The notes beneath the pieces are model-generated. The model did no database searches. It was not told the origin of the DNA and was given only the letters and a program-made list of their open reading frames with translations. The position numbers and the translations under genes are program-made. Below are positions 8,477 through 16,180 of a stretch of DNA of 49,322 bases, in pieces. Every line of letters starts with the position of its first letter. The first letter of the stretch is position 1. Where the stretch lies: the NCBI GenBank assembly GCA_964367715.1, contig CAYIYO010000007.1:1-49322 (forward strand), written 5' to 3'. This DNA is from CAYIYO01 sp964367715. GTDB taxonomy: Bacteria; Chlamydiota; Chlamydiia; Chlamydiales; Criblamydiaceae.

Positions 8477-9058
8477 ATGGCATTAGTAAAAACTTCTAAA
8501 GCTAAAACTACGAAGCGTGCAGCTCCTAAAAGAGCAGCAGCAAAACGTACAACTGCAAGAAAATCAGCAGTAAAACGCACTGCTTCTAGTTCAGAAGCGG
8601 AAGAGACAATGGTTGCAAAACCAGCAGCGAAGCGTGCAGCTCCTAAAAGAGCAGCGGCAAAACGCACAACTGCGAAGAAATCAACAGCTAAACGTACAAC
8701 TGCGAAGAAATCAGCAGTAAAACGTGCAGATCCTAAAAAAGCAGCGGCAAAACGCACAGTTGCAAAAAAACCAGCAGTAAAGCGCGCAGCTCCTAAAAAG
8801 GCAGCAGCAAAACGCACTGTTGCAAAAAAACCAGCAGTTAAGCGCGCAGCTCCTAAAAAGGCAGCAGTAAAACGTACAACTGCTAAAAAAACAACTGCAA
8901 AACGCACAACTGCAAAAAAATCGACAGCTAAACGCACTGTTGCAAAACGTGTGACGGCGAAGCGTACAGTTGCAAGACGTCCAGCTGCAAAATCTGTAGC
9001 GAAAAGAAGAAGCGTAAGACGTTCTGCTTCAAAAAAAAGCGCTGCTAGAAAAGCATAG
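8477..9058 (+). CDS. hctB: Histone H1-like DNA-compacting protein Hc2
   Basis: A 193-residue protein almost entirely of Lys, Arg, Ala, Thr and Val, arranged as repeated five- to six-residue units (KRAAPKKAAAKRTVAKKPAV and variants), resembling the C-terminal tail of eukaryotic H1. In chlamydiae Hc2 condenses the nucleoid when reticulate bodies become elementary bodies. The only acidic cluster is SSSEAEET (about residues 38-45). The start has an excellent AAAAGGAGG before it, and a strong terminator follows. The internal repeats are nearly identical at DNA level, so copy-number variation between strains is likely. This is one of the main pointers to a chlamydial host. Confidence 0.9.
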   Translation: MALVKTSKAKTTKRAAPKRAAAKRTTARKSAVKRTASSSEAEETMVAKPAAKRAAPKRAAAKRTTAKKSTAKRTTAKKSAVKRADPKKAAAKRTVAKKPAVKRAAPKKAAAKRTVAKKPAVKRAAPKKAAVKRTTAKKTTAKRTTAKKSTAKRTVAKRVTAKRTVARRPAAKSVAKRRSVRRSASKKSAARKA

Positions 9059-9085
9059 TTAGGTCGTTTTAGTATTTTTGAGAGG

Positions 9086-9124
9086 ATTCCCTAGTACCAG
9101 TTCTTGATGCTAGGGAATTTTTTT
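9086..9124 (+). terminator. Rho-independent terminator of hctB
   Basis: Stem ATTCCCTAG / CTAGGGAAT with a 14-base loop, followed by seven T residues, 28 bases after the hctB stop codon. It also lies just beyond the 3' end of the convergent gene and could act for both. Confidence 0.85.
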
Positions 9125-9133
9125 CATTATAAT

Positions 9134-9802
9134 TTAGTTGCCAGAAAAGTCATAAATGACATATTCGGCAGGATGCACAATTCTTCCATATTCTCCTGTT
9201 AAAGCTTTTGAAATATGGCTAAAATTGAACGCATGGGTCATGACTAAGACAGTTTCATTGGATACATTGTTTGCGATGTGCCAGAGGAAATTGTTTGTTC
9301 TTGCAAATAGATCCGCTCCACTTTCCATTCCCTCTAAAGTCGCTTCAAGCATTTCAGGTACAGTGTTGAATAAATTACTGTAGACACTGTAAGGATAGCG
9401 TTCGTAGATGCCGAATTCTTGGATAACAAGTCGATCATCCACAACGAGGTTATCGACAGCAAGACCAAGGCTTTCTCGGAACATTTGTGTTGCTTGCAAA
9501 CAACGATAGAGAGGGGAGGTGAAAATTTTAAAAATGTTTAGTGTAGAAAAAAGAGGGCGGAGCATATTGATTTCCATATTTCCTCTTGGAGTTAATGAAA
9601 ATCCTGGTGTTCTTTCAGAAGTGATGATTTTTTTCGTATTGTTAGTAGCTTCTGGTTGTCTCATCACAATAAGACGTACTTTATTCTCTGTTAGTTTGTT
9701 AATTAAATTTTGATCTAGTTGAAAAATAGAATCATTAGCAGACGCTATTTCAAAGCTGCAGACGGTTAATAAAGTTATTAAAAATATTTTCATATTTTGC
9801 AT
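9134..9802 (-). CDS. Secreted histidine-phosphatase-superfamily protein with degenerate active site
   Basis: About 222 residues. The ATG at 9802 is chosen because AGGAG lies five bases before it; a signal peptide (MKIFLITLLTVCSF, ending near ASA) follows. The fold of the phosphoglycerate-mutase-like superfamily is recognisable: RLIVMRQPEA corresponds to the catalytic RHG motif, SPLYRCLQATQMF to the second Arg motif, an Glu-containing EFGIYE, and LVMTHAF to the second His motif. In the first motif His is replaced by Gln and Gly by Pro, so the phospho-accepting His is absent. It is therefore probably a non-catalytic member or has altered chemistry. It acts in the periplasm or outside. Confidence 0.65.
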   Translation of the reverse strand: MQNMKIFLITLLTVCSFEIASANDSIFQLDQNLINKLTENKVRLIVMRQPEATNNTKKIITSERTPGFSLTPRGNMEINMLRPLFSTLNIFKIFTSPLYRCLQATQMFRESLGLAVDNLVVDDRLVIQEFGIYERYPYSVYSNLFNTVPEMLEATLEGMESGADLFARTNNFLWHIANNVSNETVLVMTHAFNFSHISKALTGEYGRIVHPAEYVIYDFSGN

Positions 9803-10002
9803 GTTCGCTCCTAAAAAAATAATCATGGTTAAAAAATATTTTATATTTTCAAATCGATTTTAAAGAAAGGAAAAATAAAGAGAAGGGATCCCTGTCCTGG
9901 AAATGAGTCGGAATTTTTTACTATTGAATTAAATAATAAATTATGTGATATTAATTACTAGGTTGAACGTTTTAAGTAATATAATTAAATTTAAAAGAAT
10001 TA

Positions 10003-10887
10003 ATGACCACCACAAAAACAGAGCTACATCCGAGAAATCCTCATCGTGGTCACTATGATTTTAAAAAATTAATTGAAAAATGCCCCCCTTTAGCCCAATT
10101 TCTGACGAAAAATCGGTATGGAAATGAATCCATCGACTTCGCTAATCCGCGGGCTGTAAAAATGTTGAATAAAGCAATTTTACTCCTTTTTTACAATGTA
10201 GAGTGGGACCTGCCAAATGACTATTTGTGTCCTCCAATCCCCGGACGCGCCGACTATATTCACTACGTGGCAGATCTATTAAGCAATTTTAACCCAGGCC
10301 GCATTCCTAAAGGGAAAGAGGTGCGGGTATTAGATGTTGGTGTTGGAGCCAATTGCATCTATCCACTGATCGGACACAAAGAGTATGGATGGAGCTTTGT
10401 CGCCACCGACATTGACCCTACTTCTCTTTCTCTCGCTAATGAGATAATCAACCAAAACGCTCTTGAAGGTGCCATTAAACTCCGTTTGCAAACAGCGCGC
10501 CAACTTATATTTGAAGGTGTCGTAGAAAAGGAGGAAGCATTTGACCTCTCTATATGTAATCCTCCTTTTCATATGTCTGCTAGCGAAGCGCAAGCCGGAA
10601 CAAAAAGAAAGAATAAAAACTTAGGATTAAAAACACGGACATTAAATTTCGGAGGCAAAAGCAACGAACTCTGGTGTACTGGTGGAGAAGTCGCTTTTAT
10701 CACGCAGATGGTCGAAGAAAGTGTGACCATAAATTGTAAATGGTTTACAACTCTTGTCTCAAAGGCAAGTAGCTTGCCTAGCATTTACAGCGCTCTCGAT
10801 AAGGTAGCGCCTACTCAAGTGAAAACGCTCGACATGGGTCAAGGACAAAAGAAAAGCCGCATTGTTGCCTGGACTTATTTGGCTTAA
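10003..10887 (+). CDS. rlmF: 23S rRNA (adenine1618-N6)-methyltransferase
   Basis: A 294-residue SAM-dependent enzyme that methylates A1618 of 23S rRNA. The N-terminus HPRNPHRGHYDF and the adjacent PPIPGRADYIHYVADLL are characteristic of RlmF. The SAM-binding motif is LDVGVGANCIYPLIG (about residues 109-123) and the N6-adenine catalytic motif is NPPF (about 186-189). Length agrees with the family. The gene has only a weak ribosome-binding site, is alone on its strand, and ends in a terminator hairpin shared with the convergent carbonic anhydrase gene. Confidence 0.92.
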   Translation: MTTTKTELHPRNPHRGHYDFKKLIEKCPPLAQFLTKNRYGNESIDFANPRAVKMLNKAILLLFYNVEWDLPNDYLCPPIPGRADYIHYVADLLSNFNPGRIPKGKEVRVLDVGVGANCIYPLIGHKEYGWSFVATDIDPTSLSLANEIINQNALEGAIKLRLQTARQLIFEGVVEKEEAFDLSICNPPFHMSASEAQAGTKRKNKNLGLKTRTLNFGGKSNELWCTGGEVAFITQMVEESVTINCKWFTTLVSKASSLPSIYSALDKVAPTQVKTLDMGQGQKKSRIVAWTYLA

Positions 10888-10890
10888 AAA

Positions 10891-10918
10891 AAAGCGAAGA
10901 CACAGGTCTTCGCTTGTG
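10891..10918. terminator. Hairpin between rlmF and the carbonic anhydrase gene
   Basis: AAGCGAAGAC / GTCTTCGCTT pair perfectly around a 4-base loop. An A-tract precedes the stem, so the minus-strand copy has the T-run expected of an intrinsic terminator for the convergent gene; the plus strand lacks a clear T-run. Confidence 0.65.
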
Positions 10919-10945
10919 TATAAATTCATTGGATAACGGTGCCGA

Positions 10946-11581
10946 TTATTCAAGGAACTCGACTTTACCCGTATCAAGATTGTAGTAACCGCCTTCAATT
11001 TTTAAGCTGCCATCGGCAAATAGTTTTGCTAATACAGGCTTGGAAGTTTTTAGTGTTTCTTCGACGTTGCGTACATTTTGCTTAGTTGCAAGTTCAAGAG
11101 CATTGCCTGTTTGTCCTTTAACGGCTGTAACAGCAGGGGCGATGTCGTCTAAAATTGCTTGTATGTGGTTATCGAATTTCATTTCTTTTAGTGCAGCATC
11201 CACTGCGCCACAGTTAGCATGACCAAGAACGACGATTAAATTTGCACCTAATACACTTACCCCATATTCAATGCTACCGATCGCAAAATCATCCACAATA
11301 TTGCCTGCTACGCGCACGATAAAAAGGTGTCCAAGCGTCTGATCAAAAACGATCTCTGGGGGAACGCGGGAGTCAGAGCAGGCGACGATGATGGCGAAAG
11401 GTTTTTGATTGTCAACAAGGGCAGTGCGTTTTGCTGTCCAGTCGTCGTGACAGACTGTAGTGGAGTTAACGTATCTCTCATTTCCTTGCTTTAATTTTTC
11501 AAGAGGAGTCATTTCAGCAGCGGATAGGGATCCAAAAACAATGAAAGAAGCGAGACTTAACGGATAAAAAAATGAATTCAT
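10946..11581 (-). CDS. Secreted beta-class carbonic anhydrase
   Basis: A 211-residue zinc enzyme that interconverts CO2 and bicarbonate. Zinc ligands are visible in CSDSR (Cys and Asp) and HANC (His, two residues, Cys); the Asp/Arg dyad of the beta class is intact. A signal peptide of about 21 residues (MNSFFYPLSLASFIVFGSLS) predicts a periplasmic location, unlike most cytosolic beta enzymes. The ATG at 11581 has AAAGGA upstream; the frame extends further upstream but without homology. The gene diverges from the FAD monooxygenase gene. The T-rich side of the hairpin at 10891 is its likely terminator. Confidence 0.88.
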   Translation of the reverse strand: MNSFFYPLSLASFIVFGSLSAAEMTPLEKLKQGNERYVNSTTVCHDDWTAKRTALVDNQKPFAIIVACSDSRVPPEIVFDQTLGHLFIVRVAGNIVDDFAIGSIEYGVSVLGANLIVVLGHANCGAVDAALKEMKFDNHIQAILDDIAPAVTAVKGQTGNALELATKQNVRNVEETLKTSKPVLAKLFADGSLKIEGGYYNLDTGKVEFLE

Positions 11582-11698
11582 AACTTTTTCCTTTGGTGGA
11601 TTTCTTCTCTTTCTTATCTTATAATAAGAAAATTGCAAAGAAAATAATAACTTTAAAAAAAAAGATTGAAAAAAGTGGAAAATAAAAAGGCCTACTGG

Positions 11699-13102
11699 AT
11701 GATTTGTCCGGAATGTGATGGACAAGGAAAAAAAAACTTGAAGCTTCGTGCGAAAGCGCGGCTCCGCTATCAAATGGCGATTGAAGAGTTTGAGGCGACT
11801 AAACGAAAAGAAAAAAATTTAATTCGACCTAAGATTACTCAATATTTATGTGAGCATTGCAGTGGATCTGGATTGATTCCTGCTTGTAGTCACCCCATAG
11901 CAGATTCAGAAAACTATCCACATGTCGCAATTATTGGTGCGGGAATAGGGGGCGTGGCGCTGGCTGTTGCTTGTTTGCACCGTGGGATCCCATTTACACT
12001 TTATGAACGCGATCACAGCTTCAATGCGCGCGCACAGGGCTATGGACTTACCTTGCAACAAGCAAGTAACGCAATTAAAGGATTCGGTCTTTTCTCTTTA
12101 AAAGAAGGGGGGAGTTCTACGCGCCATTTAGTCCATACGACAGAAGGAAAAAAAATTAGTGAATGGGGAATGAGGACACATTTAAATACGAATAAGTCTC
12201 CAAAACGTATCAATCTGCACATTCCCCGACAGTCTTTGCGCTTAGCGTTGCTTCAACAATTGGGCGATCACGATGCTGTTCAGTGGGGGCATCGCTTAGT
12301 TGATTTTAAATACTGCGACGATAAAAGTGTTGAGCTAAGCTTTCAAGTGAATGGAGAGAGGAAGAATGCCAAGGCAGATTTGGTCGTCGGCGCAGATGGT
12401 ATTCGCAGTGTGGTGCGCAGTTTGTTGATTGGTGAGCAGGTGACTCCTTTGCGATACCTAGGTTATGTCGTAATTTTAGGGATTTGCTCTTTAGAGGCTC
12501 TCAAGGATGTGCAGAGTTCGTTGCTCGACTCAACCACAGTGTTTCAAACTGTCAACGGCTATGAGCGCATCTATGTGATGCCTTACTCGCTAGATTCTGT
12601 AATGTGGCAATTTAGTTTTCCCATGCCGGAAGAAGAGGCTAAAGTCTTGAGTGCAAAAGGGGCCTCGGCACTGAAAGAAGAAGCGTGTCGTCGCGCACAA
12701 TGGCATACACCTATTCCTGAAATGTTATCTGCAACTCTACCTGAACAAATTTCGGGTTATCCCGTTTACGATCGCGAATTGCTCCATTCCGAATTATTGG
12801 AAAAAACGGGACCTTTTACTTTGATTGGAGATGCGGCGCATCCAATGAGTCCATTTAAAGGACAAGGGGCAAATCAGGCGCTTTTAGATGCATTGGCACT
12901 GGCTCGTCACATTTCAATCGCATGTAAACCCTTGTCTAAATGGAAAGAAAACGGAGTGAGAGAAGTTGTACTCAATGCGTTTGAAGAAGAGATGTTAGCA
13001 CGCAGTGCTGCAAAGGTGAAAGATTCAGCAGAAGCGGTGAAACTTCTGCATTCCAAAGAGGTGCTACGCGAAGGCAATGAACCTAAAGGTCGATCTTTTT
13101 AA
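11699..13102 (+). CDS. FAD-dependent monooxygenase with N-terminal DnaJ-type zinc-binding motifs
   Basis: About 467 residues. The N-terminus has two CxxCxGxG motifs (CPECDGQG near residue 3 and CEHCSGSG near 56) like half of a DnaJ zinc finger. Then comes a class A flavin monooxygenase/hydroxylase: VAIIGAGIGGVALAVAC (FAD Rossmann motif), DLVVGADGIRSVVR (DG motif) and GDAAHPMSPFKGQGANQAL (GD motif). I chose the ATG at 11699, preceded by AAAAAGG; in-frame TTG (11666) and GTG (11675) starts would add up to 11 residues. From memory, similar zinc-finger/FAD proteins occur in other bacteria but are uncharacterised. The substrate is unknown. Confidence 0.75.
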   Translation: MICPECDGQGKKNLKLRAKARLRYQMAIEEFEATKRKEKNLIRPKITQYLCEHCSGSGLIPACSHPIADSENYPHVAIIGAGIGGVALAVACLHRGIPFTLYERDHSFNARAQGYGLTLQQASNAIKGFGLFSLKEGGSSTRHLVHTTEGKKISEWGMRTHLNTNKSPKRINLHIPRQSLRLALLQQLGDHDAVQWGHRLVDFKYCDDKSVELSFQVNGERKNAKADLVVGADGIRSVVRSLLIGEQVTPLRYLGYVVILGICSLEALKDVQSSLLDSTTVFQTVNGYERIYVMPYSLDSVMWQFSFPMPEEEAKVLSAKGASALKEEACRRAQWHTPIPEMLSATLPEQISGYPVYDRELLHSELLEKTGPFTLIGDAAHPMSPFKGQGANQALLDALALARHISIACKPLSKWKENGVREVVLNAFEEEMLARSAAKVKDSAEAVKLLHSKEVLREGNEPKGRSF

Positions 13103-13123
13103 GTACAGGCTAGGAGCATTTTT

Positions 13124-13145
13124 TATACCATTCGTGATTCAAAAA
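13124..13145. repeat. Solo end of the palindromic element family
   Basis: TATACCATTCGTGATTCAAAA closely matches the left terminus of the 164-bp element at 7040 (TATACCGCTCGTGATTCAAAA), but no matching right half follows. It lies just before the 3' end of the RAYT gene. A small AT-rich inverted repeat (AAAAGATCTTTT) overlaps it. Confidence 0.55.
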
Positions 13146-13157
13146 AAGATCTTTTGA

Positions 13158-13637
13158 TTAGTAAAAGTCGTCGATGACATGGACAAGGTCTGTTTTGAAG
13201 GATTCAACGGTTGCTTGTCGTGAAGGTATACTATTTTCCTTGAACCAGCGGACAGAGCACCAAGGATAGTTTTCAGCATTTGTAACGAGACCATGTCTGA
13301 CAGGGTTTTGCATCACATAGTTTAGCCGGGCAAAATATGATTTTTCGAAAGATAGTCTAGTGTCCCAAAATTGGTGCCAAATCTTTCTTCCAGGCTGGTT
13401 GTGTAATTGATTTAGGTCTTTTGCTGTTGAGGTGTGAAGGTGGGAAATGAATTTTTTTAATGTTGTTGGATCAAGAGGAGAATGTGCGATAATATGATAA
13501 TGGTTGGGGAAAATTGCCCACGCCTCTAATCTCCACTCATATTTAAGGCTCAACTCAAAAAGTGTGTTTTGTAGAAGATTAAGTTCTCGTGGGGATTGGA
13601 ACAGCATTTTTTTGTGGAGAGTACTTGCAGTTACCAT
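13158..13637 (-). CDS. REP-associated tyrosine transposase (RAYT, Y1/HUH type)
   Basis: A 159-residue single-strand DNA transposase of the IS200-like superfamily. FPNHYHIIAHSP (about residues 43-54) is the HUH metal-binding motif, and LNYVMQNPVRHGLV (about 113-126) carries the likely catalytic Tyr followed by the NPVRxGLV signature of RAYTs. WHQFWDTRL and PWCSVRWF are also typical. The N-terminal MVTASTLHKK aligns with the usual YxVT segment, so the protein appears complete, although the Shine-Dalgarno is poor. RAYTs are usually single-copy domesticated genes linked to REP sequences; here a GC-rich REP/BIME-like array begins 54 bases upstream of the start. Confidence 0.85.
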   Translation of the reverse strand: MVTASTLHKKMLFQSPRELNLLQNTLFELSLKYEWRLEAWAIFPNHYHIIAHSPLDPTTLKKFISHLHTSTAKDLNQLHNQPGRKIWHQFWDTRLSFEKSYFARLNYVMQNPVRHGLVTNAENYPWCSVRWFKENSIPSRQATVESFKTDLVHVIDDFY

Positions 13638-13690
13638 ATAAGTCCCGACGGTATCGAATATATGGCAAGGAGCATGTGGCCAATGATGTG

Positions 13691-13887
13691 TGGAGTGCGG
13701 CGGCTTGACGCCGCTTTCATTTGCTGCGGCTTGACGCCGCTTTCATTTGCTGCGGCTTGACGCCGCTTTCATTTGCTGCGGCTTGACGCAGCATCAAAGA
13801 TTGCTGAGAATGATTGACCATATCGTTCCTCAAAAAAAGCCGCGTCAAGCCGCGGCCTTTAAAGCGGCGTCGAGCCGCCGCACTCCA
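13691..13887. repeat. REP/BIME-like array next to the RAYT gene
   Basis: Three perfect 26-bp tandem units lie at 13700-13777, plus a partial fourth to about 13793. Each contains the hairpin GCGGCTTGACGCCGC followed by TTTCATTTGCT. The right side (about 13838-13887) carries the same hairpins in inverted orientation. The first 27 bases and the last 27 bases are inverted copies with one mismatch. The layout of short GC hairpins in opposite orientations beside a RAYT gene is that of a BIME. Confidence 0.8.
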
Positions 13888-13922
13888 AAAAAAAAGCGAT
13901 TACTGCTTTCGCAATAATCGCT
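13887..13922 (-). terminator. Intrinsic terminator of tRNA-Asn
   Basis: On the minus strand, AGCGATTA / TAATCGCT pair around a 12-base loop and are followed by a run of nine T residues, starting six bases after the tRNA 3' end. The T-run abuts the outer edge of the REP/BIME-like array. Confidence 0.85.
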
Positions 13923-13927
13923 ATGTT

Positions 13928-13999
13928 CTCCGAAGGTAGGATTCGAACCTACGACCAATGGATTAACAGTCCACTGCTCTACCACTGAGCTACTTCGGA
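13928..13999 (-). tRNA. tRNA-Asn (anticodon GTT)
   Basis: A 72-base cloverleaf on the minus strand: acceptor arms TCCGAAG / CTTCGGA, D stem GCTC / GAGC, anticodon loop CTGTTAA with GTT, T arm GTAGG TTCGAAT CCTAC and discriminator G. CCA is not encoded. A terminator follows directly. The REP/BIME-like array and the RAYT gene lie downstream of it, but there is no sign of an integrase or of a duplicated tRNA end. Confidence 0.93.
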
Positions 14000-14098
14000 T
14001 CAAGAAAGAGTAATCTTAATGAAGCTCTTATTTTTTTGCAATTGATTTTGTGAGAAATTTGTATTCAATTAATAACTTACACTTTGGGGCGTAAAAAA

Positions 14099-14127
14099 AG
14101 AGACCCGAGGGCGGGTCTCTTTTTTTA
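14099..14127 (-). terminator. Intrinsic terminator of groES-groEL
   Basis: AGAGACCC / GGGTCTCT stem with a small loop. A-rich on the left and T-rich on the right, so it can work on either strand. On the minus strand it lies about 20 bases after the groEL stop codon. Confidence 0.85.
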
Positions 14128-14145
14128 TAAGGATACTAGAATGGA

Positions 14146-15765
14146 TTAATAATCCATTCCCGCACCCACTGGAGCTCCTTTTTCTTGAGGACTGTCGTAG
14201 ACTATTGCTTCTGTTGTAATCAACAAGCCTGCAATCGAAACTGCATTTTCTAGCGCAGTACGTGTCACTTTTGTTGGGTCAATGACACCCGCCTCATACA
14301 TGTCGACGTACTTGTCTGTTAACGCATTGTAGCCATAGGAATCCGTCTTCTTCTCGACTTCTTGCAAGATGATCGCGCCTTCTTTGCCCGCATTCTCTGC
14401 AATTTGGCGAAGAGGTGCACTAAGTGCACGCGCAATAATCAGAGCACCTGTACGACGATCGCCTTCTAGCGTCTCTGCTAACTTTTTTACAGCAGGGATC
14501 GTGCGGATATAAGCCACACCACCACCAGGAAGAATGCCTTCTTCCACTGCGCATTTTGTTGCGTGTTGTGCATCTTCTACACGGTCTTTTTTCTCTTTCA
14601 TTGCGACTTCTGTCGGTGCACCCACACGGATAACAGCAATGCCGCCCGCGATGTGTGCAAGACGCTCTTGAAGTTTTTCGCGATCATAATCGGATTCACT
14701 TTCTTGGATTTGACGACGAATGCGGTTACAGCGTTCTTCGATTTGTGTTTTCTGACCTTTTCCTTCGACAATTGTGGTCTCATCTTTGGTGATGATGACC
14801 TTTTTCGCTTGACCAAGCTGCTGTAGCGTTGTCGTTTCCAGCTTATGTCCAAGTTCTTCACTGATCAGTTCGCCGCCGGTGAGGATAGCAAGATCTTCTA
14901 GAATTGCTTTTCTTCTGTCGCCAAAGCCTGGAGCTTTGATTGCGCAAACTTTTAATCCTGCACGGAGACGGTTGACGACAAGTGTTGCGAGGGCTTCGCC
15001 TTCGACATCTTCGGCAACGATCAACAATGATTTTCCTGATTCTGCCACTGCTTGAAGAATAGGAATCAGTTCTTTGATGCTAAGGATTTTCTTTTCAAAG
15101 ATGAGAACGTATGTGTCTTCTAGGATACACTCTTGTGTCTCTGTATTTGTCATGAAATAGGCAGATAGGTAGCCGCGGTCGAAATGCATGCCTTCAACAA
15201 CGTCAAGAATCGTTTCAAAGCCTTTTGCTTCTTCAACAGTGATCGTTCCATCCTTTCCTACACGTTCCATTGCTGTGGAGATAAGTTCTCCAATTTCATG
15301 GTCATTGTTTGCGGAAATTGTGGCAACTTGTGCGATTTCTTGTTTGTTTTTTACTTTTTTACTCAGTTTTTTTAGCTCTTCCGTCACTACTTTAAGCGCT
15401 TCTTCCATTCCGCGTTTAAGGTCCATCGGATTCGCCCCTGCAGTGACGTTGCGCAATCCTTCACTATAAATGGCTTCTGCTAAGACAGTTGCGGTTGTTG
15501 TTCCATCGCCCGCTTTGTCTGCAGTTTTACTTGCGACTTGCTTGACCATTTGAGCGCCCATGTTTTCATCTTTGTCTTCTAGCTCAATCTCTTTAGCAAC
15601 AGTGACACCGTCTTTAGTGATATGAGGAGCGCCATAGGGTCTATCGATGATGACGTTACGTCCTTTGGGACCTAAAGTAACTTTAACAGCGCTTGCTAAA
15701 ATACGAACTCCATTTAGGATTCTTTGACGTGCGTCTTCTTTGAATTTAATGTCTTTTGCAGCCAT
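14146..15765 (-). CDS. groEL: Chaperonin GroEL (60 kDa)
   Basis: A 539-residue chaperonin subunit that forms double heptameric rings and folds proteins with GroES and ATP. Family motifs are intact: VTLGPKGRNVIIDR, the ATP-binding GDGTTTATVLA (about residues 87-97), PGGGVAYIR and the C-terminal equatorial domain. The C-terminus ends GAPVGAGMDY rather than in the GGM repeats of E. coli. A strong AAGGAG precedes the ATG. groES lies 20 bases upstream, forming a two-gene operon. Chlamydiae carry several groEL paralogs; the groES-linked copy is taken to be the functional GroEL1. Confidence 0.97.
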   Translation of the reverse strand: MAAKDIKFKEDARQRILNGVRILASAVKVTLGPKGRNVIIDRPYGAPHITKDGVTVAKEIELEDKDENMGAQMVKQVASKTADKAGDGTTTATVLAEAIYSEGLRNVTAGANPMDLKRGMEEALKVVTEELKKLSKKVKNKQEIAQVATISANNDHEIGELISTAMERVGKDGTITVEEAKGFETILDVVEGMHFDRGYLSAYFMTNTETQECILEDTYVLIFEKKILSIKELIPILQAVAESGKSLLIVAEDVEGEALATLVVNRLRAGLKVCAIKAPGFGDRRKAILEDLAILTGGELISEELGHKLETTTLQQLGQAKKVIITKDETTIVEGKGQKTQIEERCNRIRRQIQESESDYDREKLQERLAHIAGGIAVIRVGAPTEVAMKEKKDRVEDAQHATKCAVEEGILPGGGVAYIRTIPAVKKLAETLEGDRRTGALIIARALSAPLRQIAENAGKEGAIILQEVEKKTDSYGYNALTDKYVDMYEAGVIDPTKVTRTALENAVSIAGLLITTEAIVYDSPQEKGAPVGAGMDY

Positions 15766-15785
15766 GGTGTAATACTCCTTTTATG

Positions 15786-16103
15786 TTATTTCTCAATAAT
15801 TGCGATGATATCGTCGGAACGAACAATAAAAAATTCTTCGTCGTTGAGGATGACTTCTTGTCCGGTATATTTTTCCATGAGGACAATGTTGCCGACCTTG
15901 ACGTTGAGAGGAATGAGGTTTCCTTCTTTATCTTTTTTTCCGGTTCCGATGGCGATGACTTCTGCTTGTTCTTGTTTTTTCTTAGCGGAGTCGGGAAGGA
16001 TGATTCCTCCGCGTGCAGTATTTTCTGCTTCTAAGCGGCGCACGAGAATGCGGTTGCCGAGGGGTTGGAGTTTAAGCGATTTTATTGTTTGTGTATGTGT
16101 CAT
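15786..16103 (-). CDS. groES: Co-chaperonin GroES (10 kDa)
   Basis: A 105-residue co-chaperonin capping GroEL. Visible motifs are LQPLGNRILVRRLE at the N-terminus, the mobile loop around ENTARGGIILPDSAKKK (about residues 26-42), VIAIGTG and the C-terminal EFFIVRSDDIIAIIEK. The GGAGGT Shine-Dalgarno is strong. It is the first gene of the groES-groEL operon, with a likely promoter at 16144-16172 and a CIRCE-like inverted repeat at 16181-16207 upstream. Confidence 0.97.
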   Translation of the reverse strand: MTHTQTIKSLKLQPLGNRILVRRLEAENTARGGIILPDSAKKKQEQAEVIAIGTGKKDKEGNLIPLNVKVGNIVLMEKYTGQEVILNDEEFFIVRSDDIIAIIEK

Positions 16104-16143
16104 GGTGACCTCCTTTTCCTATGGTTCAATTACTAAAGAAGGA

Positions 16144-16172
16144 AGAATATCAGATTTGGGAAGTGGAGGCAA
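16144..16172 (-). promoter_or_regulatory. Putative housekeeping-type promoter of groES-groEL
   Basis: On the minus strand TTGCCT (-35, complement of 16167-16172) and TATTCT (-10, complement of 16144-16149) are separated by 17 bases, about 40 bases before the groES start. The CIRCE-like palindrome lies just upstream of the -35. Confidence 0.45.
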
Positions 16173-16180
16173 GTGAATAA

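Noticed and set aside
8455..8937. Phe/Val/Ala-rich frame opposite hctB
   Set aside because: Mirror image of the Lys/Ala repeat codons; not a transmembrane protein gene.
13700..13793. CRISPR array
   Set aside because: The 26-bp units are directly adjacent without spacers, so they are a plain tandem repeat.
13928..13999. tRNA-Asn as integration site of a genomic island
   Set aside because: No integrase and no duplicated tRNA 3' end in the window; the neighbouring repeats are better explained by RAYT/REP.
14563..15469. Several plus-strand frames opposite groEL
   Set aside because: They are antisense to a highly conserved gene, and their composition follows the codon pattern of groEL.
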